From contig CALBLD010000042.1 of assembly GCA_937895775.1 (NCBI GenBank), forward strand, positions 1 to 6,359: a stretch of 6,359 nucleotides of DNA, read 5' to 3'. This stretch comes from an uncultured Clostridia bacterium (GTDB taxonomy: Bacteria; Bacillota; Clostridia; Oscillospirales; CAG-272). The notes beneath the pieces are model-generated. The model saw nothing but the letters and a program-made list of their open reading frames with translations, searched no databases and had not been told where the DNA came from. Of this stretch, positions 4,669 through 6,359 are shown one piece after another; the first letter of the stretch is position 1, and the number at the start of each line of letters is the position of its first letter. The translations under genes were made by a program, and so were the position numbers.

Positions 4669-6359
4669 TGGGTTTTCAGGTCAACTTTGGTGATTTTTTT
4701 GCACATTACCGCAATATTCTTTTCGTTTTGCTCAAGAACAAGACTAAAACGGTCGCCTTGCTTCATTTCACCGGACAAAACAAGCTCGGCAATCGGGTTT
4801 TCTATCATCTTTTTGACATTCTTTTGTATCATCCTTGCACCGTGTCCCTCTTTTTTGCTTTCAAAAGCAACATGTTCGATTACATTTTCGTCAACAAAAA
4901 AGCTGTACCCCGATTTCGAGAGATTTGATATACATTTGTTGACTGCGGCAGCGGCAATTTTTCTCAGATCACCGTCGGACAGCGGATGGAATATTAACGT
5001 TTCGTCAATACGTGCAAGAAACTCGGGACTGAAATGTTTTTTTAGCTTTTCTTTTGCGGCAATTTCCGAGACATCGGTGTCGATCGGCAGCGTACTGAAG
5101 CCCGGAGACGGGATTTTTGCCGAAAGCTCGTCCGCACCGCAATTTGAGGTAATAATTATTATCGCATTTCTGAAATCGATCTTTCTGCCGGATGAGTCAT
5201 GCAGACAGCCGTCGTCGAATATCTGCAAAAGCATGTTGTATATGCATGAATCGGCTTTTTCTATTTCATCGAAAAGTACGACACAGTACGGATGTCGACG
5301 AACCCTTTCGGTAAGCTGACCTCCGTCATCATAACCGACATATCCCGGAGGCGAACCGATCAGTTTTGATACGCTGTGCTTTTCCGAGTATTCAGACATG
5401 TCGAGACGTATGAAAGCTTCTTTGTCATTATACAATGTTTGGGCAATAAGCTTTGCAAGCGCGGTTTTTCCGACTCCGGTCGGTCCTGTAAATAAGAAAA
5501 CCGCAAGCGGTCTGTCCGGATTGCCGAATTTCAGCCGTGCGCGGCATAATGCAAGTGATATTGCCGTCACGGCACGATCCTGTCCTATTATTTCAGAGGA
5601 CAGGAATTCCGATAGTGACCGCAGAAGAATGATTTCACTATCCTTGGGTTTGTTGATCGGTACTGACTTTCTGAGTGAAACCACTTTTTCTATATTTGTT
5701 CTTTTGAGGGCAATCGGTTTGTCGGACTGCGTGTGTGAATCGTCGCCGTGAGTATCGTTTTTGCAGATAATAGCTTGTTTTCCGATGTCAAGTGCCAACC
5801 ATGATGCGGCTTCATCAAGCAGATCAATGGCTTTGTCGGGTAAATGTTTTTCCGGGATGTATCTCTCGGACAACTCAACAGCGGCTTTGATTGCGCTGTC
5901 GGATATTAAAATTCCATGATGTTTTTCGAAATTCTTACGCAGACCTCTCAGAATGGCGATTGCTTCATCGGTTGTCGGTTCATTTATTTTTACTGCCGTA
6001 AACCGTCTCTCGAGTGCGCTGTCCTTTTCGATTTTTTTGTATTCGGCATATGTTGTGGCACCGATTATCTTCAGCTCTCCTCTCCCGAGAGCAGGTTTCA
6101 GCATGTCAGCCGCGTCAATTGCTCCCTCTGCCGCCCCTGCTCCTATAACTGTGTGTATTTCATCAATGAACAGTATTATCTCGGGATGGGATATCGCTTC
6201 GGATATAACGCCTTTCATTCGTTCTTCGAATTCACCGCGGTATTTCGCTCCCGATATCATTGAAGAAAGGTCAAGTGAATAAATCAGTTTGCCCGACAGC
6301 GCAGGAGGCACGACACCGGAGGAGATGTCATGCGCAATTCCTTCGACAATCGCCGTTTT
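4665..6359 (-). CDS. Clp AAA+ unfoldase, ClpA/ClpC type (N-terminus cut by window edge)
   Basis: The C-terminal 564 residues of a two-domain Hsp100/Clp ATPase, a hexamer that unfolds proteins and usually threads them into ClpP. The edge cuts the first Walker A, so its visible part begins KTAIVEGIA; the GTG at 6309-6311 is internal. In visible numbering, domain 1 has pore loop KYRGEFEER (39-47), Walker B LFIDEIH (63-69), sensor IIGATT (98-103) and Arg finger ERR (117-119). Domain 2 has Walker A GPTGVGKT (292-299), pore loop GSPPGYVGYDDGG (335-347), Walker B VVLFDEIEKA (360-369), TSN (404-406), Arg450 in FLARIDE and sensor-2 GAR (507-509), so both rings look catalytically complete. Only about 40 residues link the domains, versus roughly 85 in ClpC, so the coiled M domain is absent as in ClpA. 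The usual WTGxP is LRKSVP. A PGF (419-421) lies where ClpC has VGF, the ClpP-docking loop. It ends at TGA, 84 bases before the esterase ATG. Confidence 0.92.
   Translation of the reverse strand, partial: KTAIVEGIAHDISSGVVPPALSGKLIYSLDLSSMISGAKYRGEFEERMKGVISEAISHPEIILFIDEIHTVIGAGAAEGAIDAADMLKPALGRGELKIIGATTYAEYKKIEKDSALERRFTAVKINEPTTDEAIAILRGLRKNFEKHHGILISDSAIKAAVELSERYIPEKHLPDKAIDLLDEAASWLALDIGKQAIICKNDTHGDDSHTQSDKPIALKRTNIEKVVSLRKSVPINKPKDSEIILLRSLSEFLSSEIIGQDRAVTAISLALCRARLKFGNPDRPLAVFLFTGPTGVGKTALAKLIAQTLYNDKEAFIRLDMSEYSEKHSVSKLIGSPPGYVGYDDGGQLTERVRRHPYCVVLFDEIEKADSCIYNMLLQIFDDGCLHDSSGRKIDFRNAIIIITSNCGADELSAKIPSPGFSTLPIDTDVSEIAAKEKLKKHFSPEFLARIDETLIFHPLSDGDLRKIAAAAVNKCISNLSKSGYSFFVDENVIEHVAFESKKEGHGARMIQKNVKKMIENPIAELVLSGEMKQGDRFSLVLEQNEKNIAVMCKKITKVDLKTH

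Noticed and set aside
4687..5319. 210-residue plus-strand ORF opposite the Clp gene
   Set aside because: It is the antisense shadow of a strongly conserved Clp ATPase domain, with no ribosome site or recognisable family.
6309..6311. GTG as start of the Clp protein
   Set aside because: Upstream codons to the window edge are open and encode the expected KTAIVEGIA of Walker A, so the GTG is an internal Val.

Overview
The window most likely comes from an anaerobic, endospore-forming Firmicute of the class Clostridia, plausibly a gut or rumen member. The grounds are a SpoIIID sporulation regulator, a small acidic DUF1292 protein, near-consensus sigma-A promoters, strong Shine-Dalgarno sites, short intergenic gaps, and a plant-glycan lipoprotein/esterase pair. 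The lineage is an inference; no rRNA or other phylogenetic marker is present.

Left part (1-1217, plus strand). A sigma-A promoter drives a very acidic 104-residue DUF1292 protein. A stretch of about 430 bases without a protein gene follows. It is not empty: it holds a strong hairpin, a TATAAT box, and a roughly 220-nt structured RNA whose 5' and 3' ends pair in a long closing stem around an internal bubble and end in a U tract. I read this as 6S RNA (ssrS). A second intrinsic terminator separates it from spoIIID, the mother-cell sporulation regulator. spoIIID ends in a near-perfect hairpin that works as a terminator for both converging strands.

Middle part (1218-4668, minus strand). A two-gene operon has its own sigma-A promoter. 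The first gene encodes a cytoplasmic SGNH/sialate-O-acetylesterase-type carbohydrate esterase. After 22 bases comes a 660-residue lipoprotein with two hexosaminidase-like N-terminal domains and a C-terminal GH43 five-bladed propeller. Together they suggest surface cleavage of an arabinose/xylose-containing glycan followed by internal deacetylation of the imported pieces.

Right part (4665-6359, minus strand). The C-terminal 564 residues of a two-AAA-domain Clp ATPase are present; the window edge cuts the gene inside the first Walker A motif. It resembles ClpC in its second ATPase domain but lacks the ClpC/ClpB middle domain. Its stop codon overlaps the -35 box of the carbohydrate operon.

I see no mobile element, CRISPR array, tRNA or rRNA, and no convincing new defence or secretion system. 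The items most worth a second look are the 6S-like RNA with a hairpin in its promoter, the M-domain-less Clp ATPase, and the GH43 protein with Asp in place of the usual catalytic Glu.
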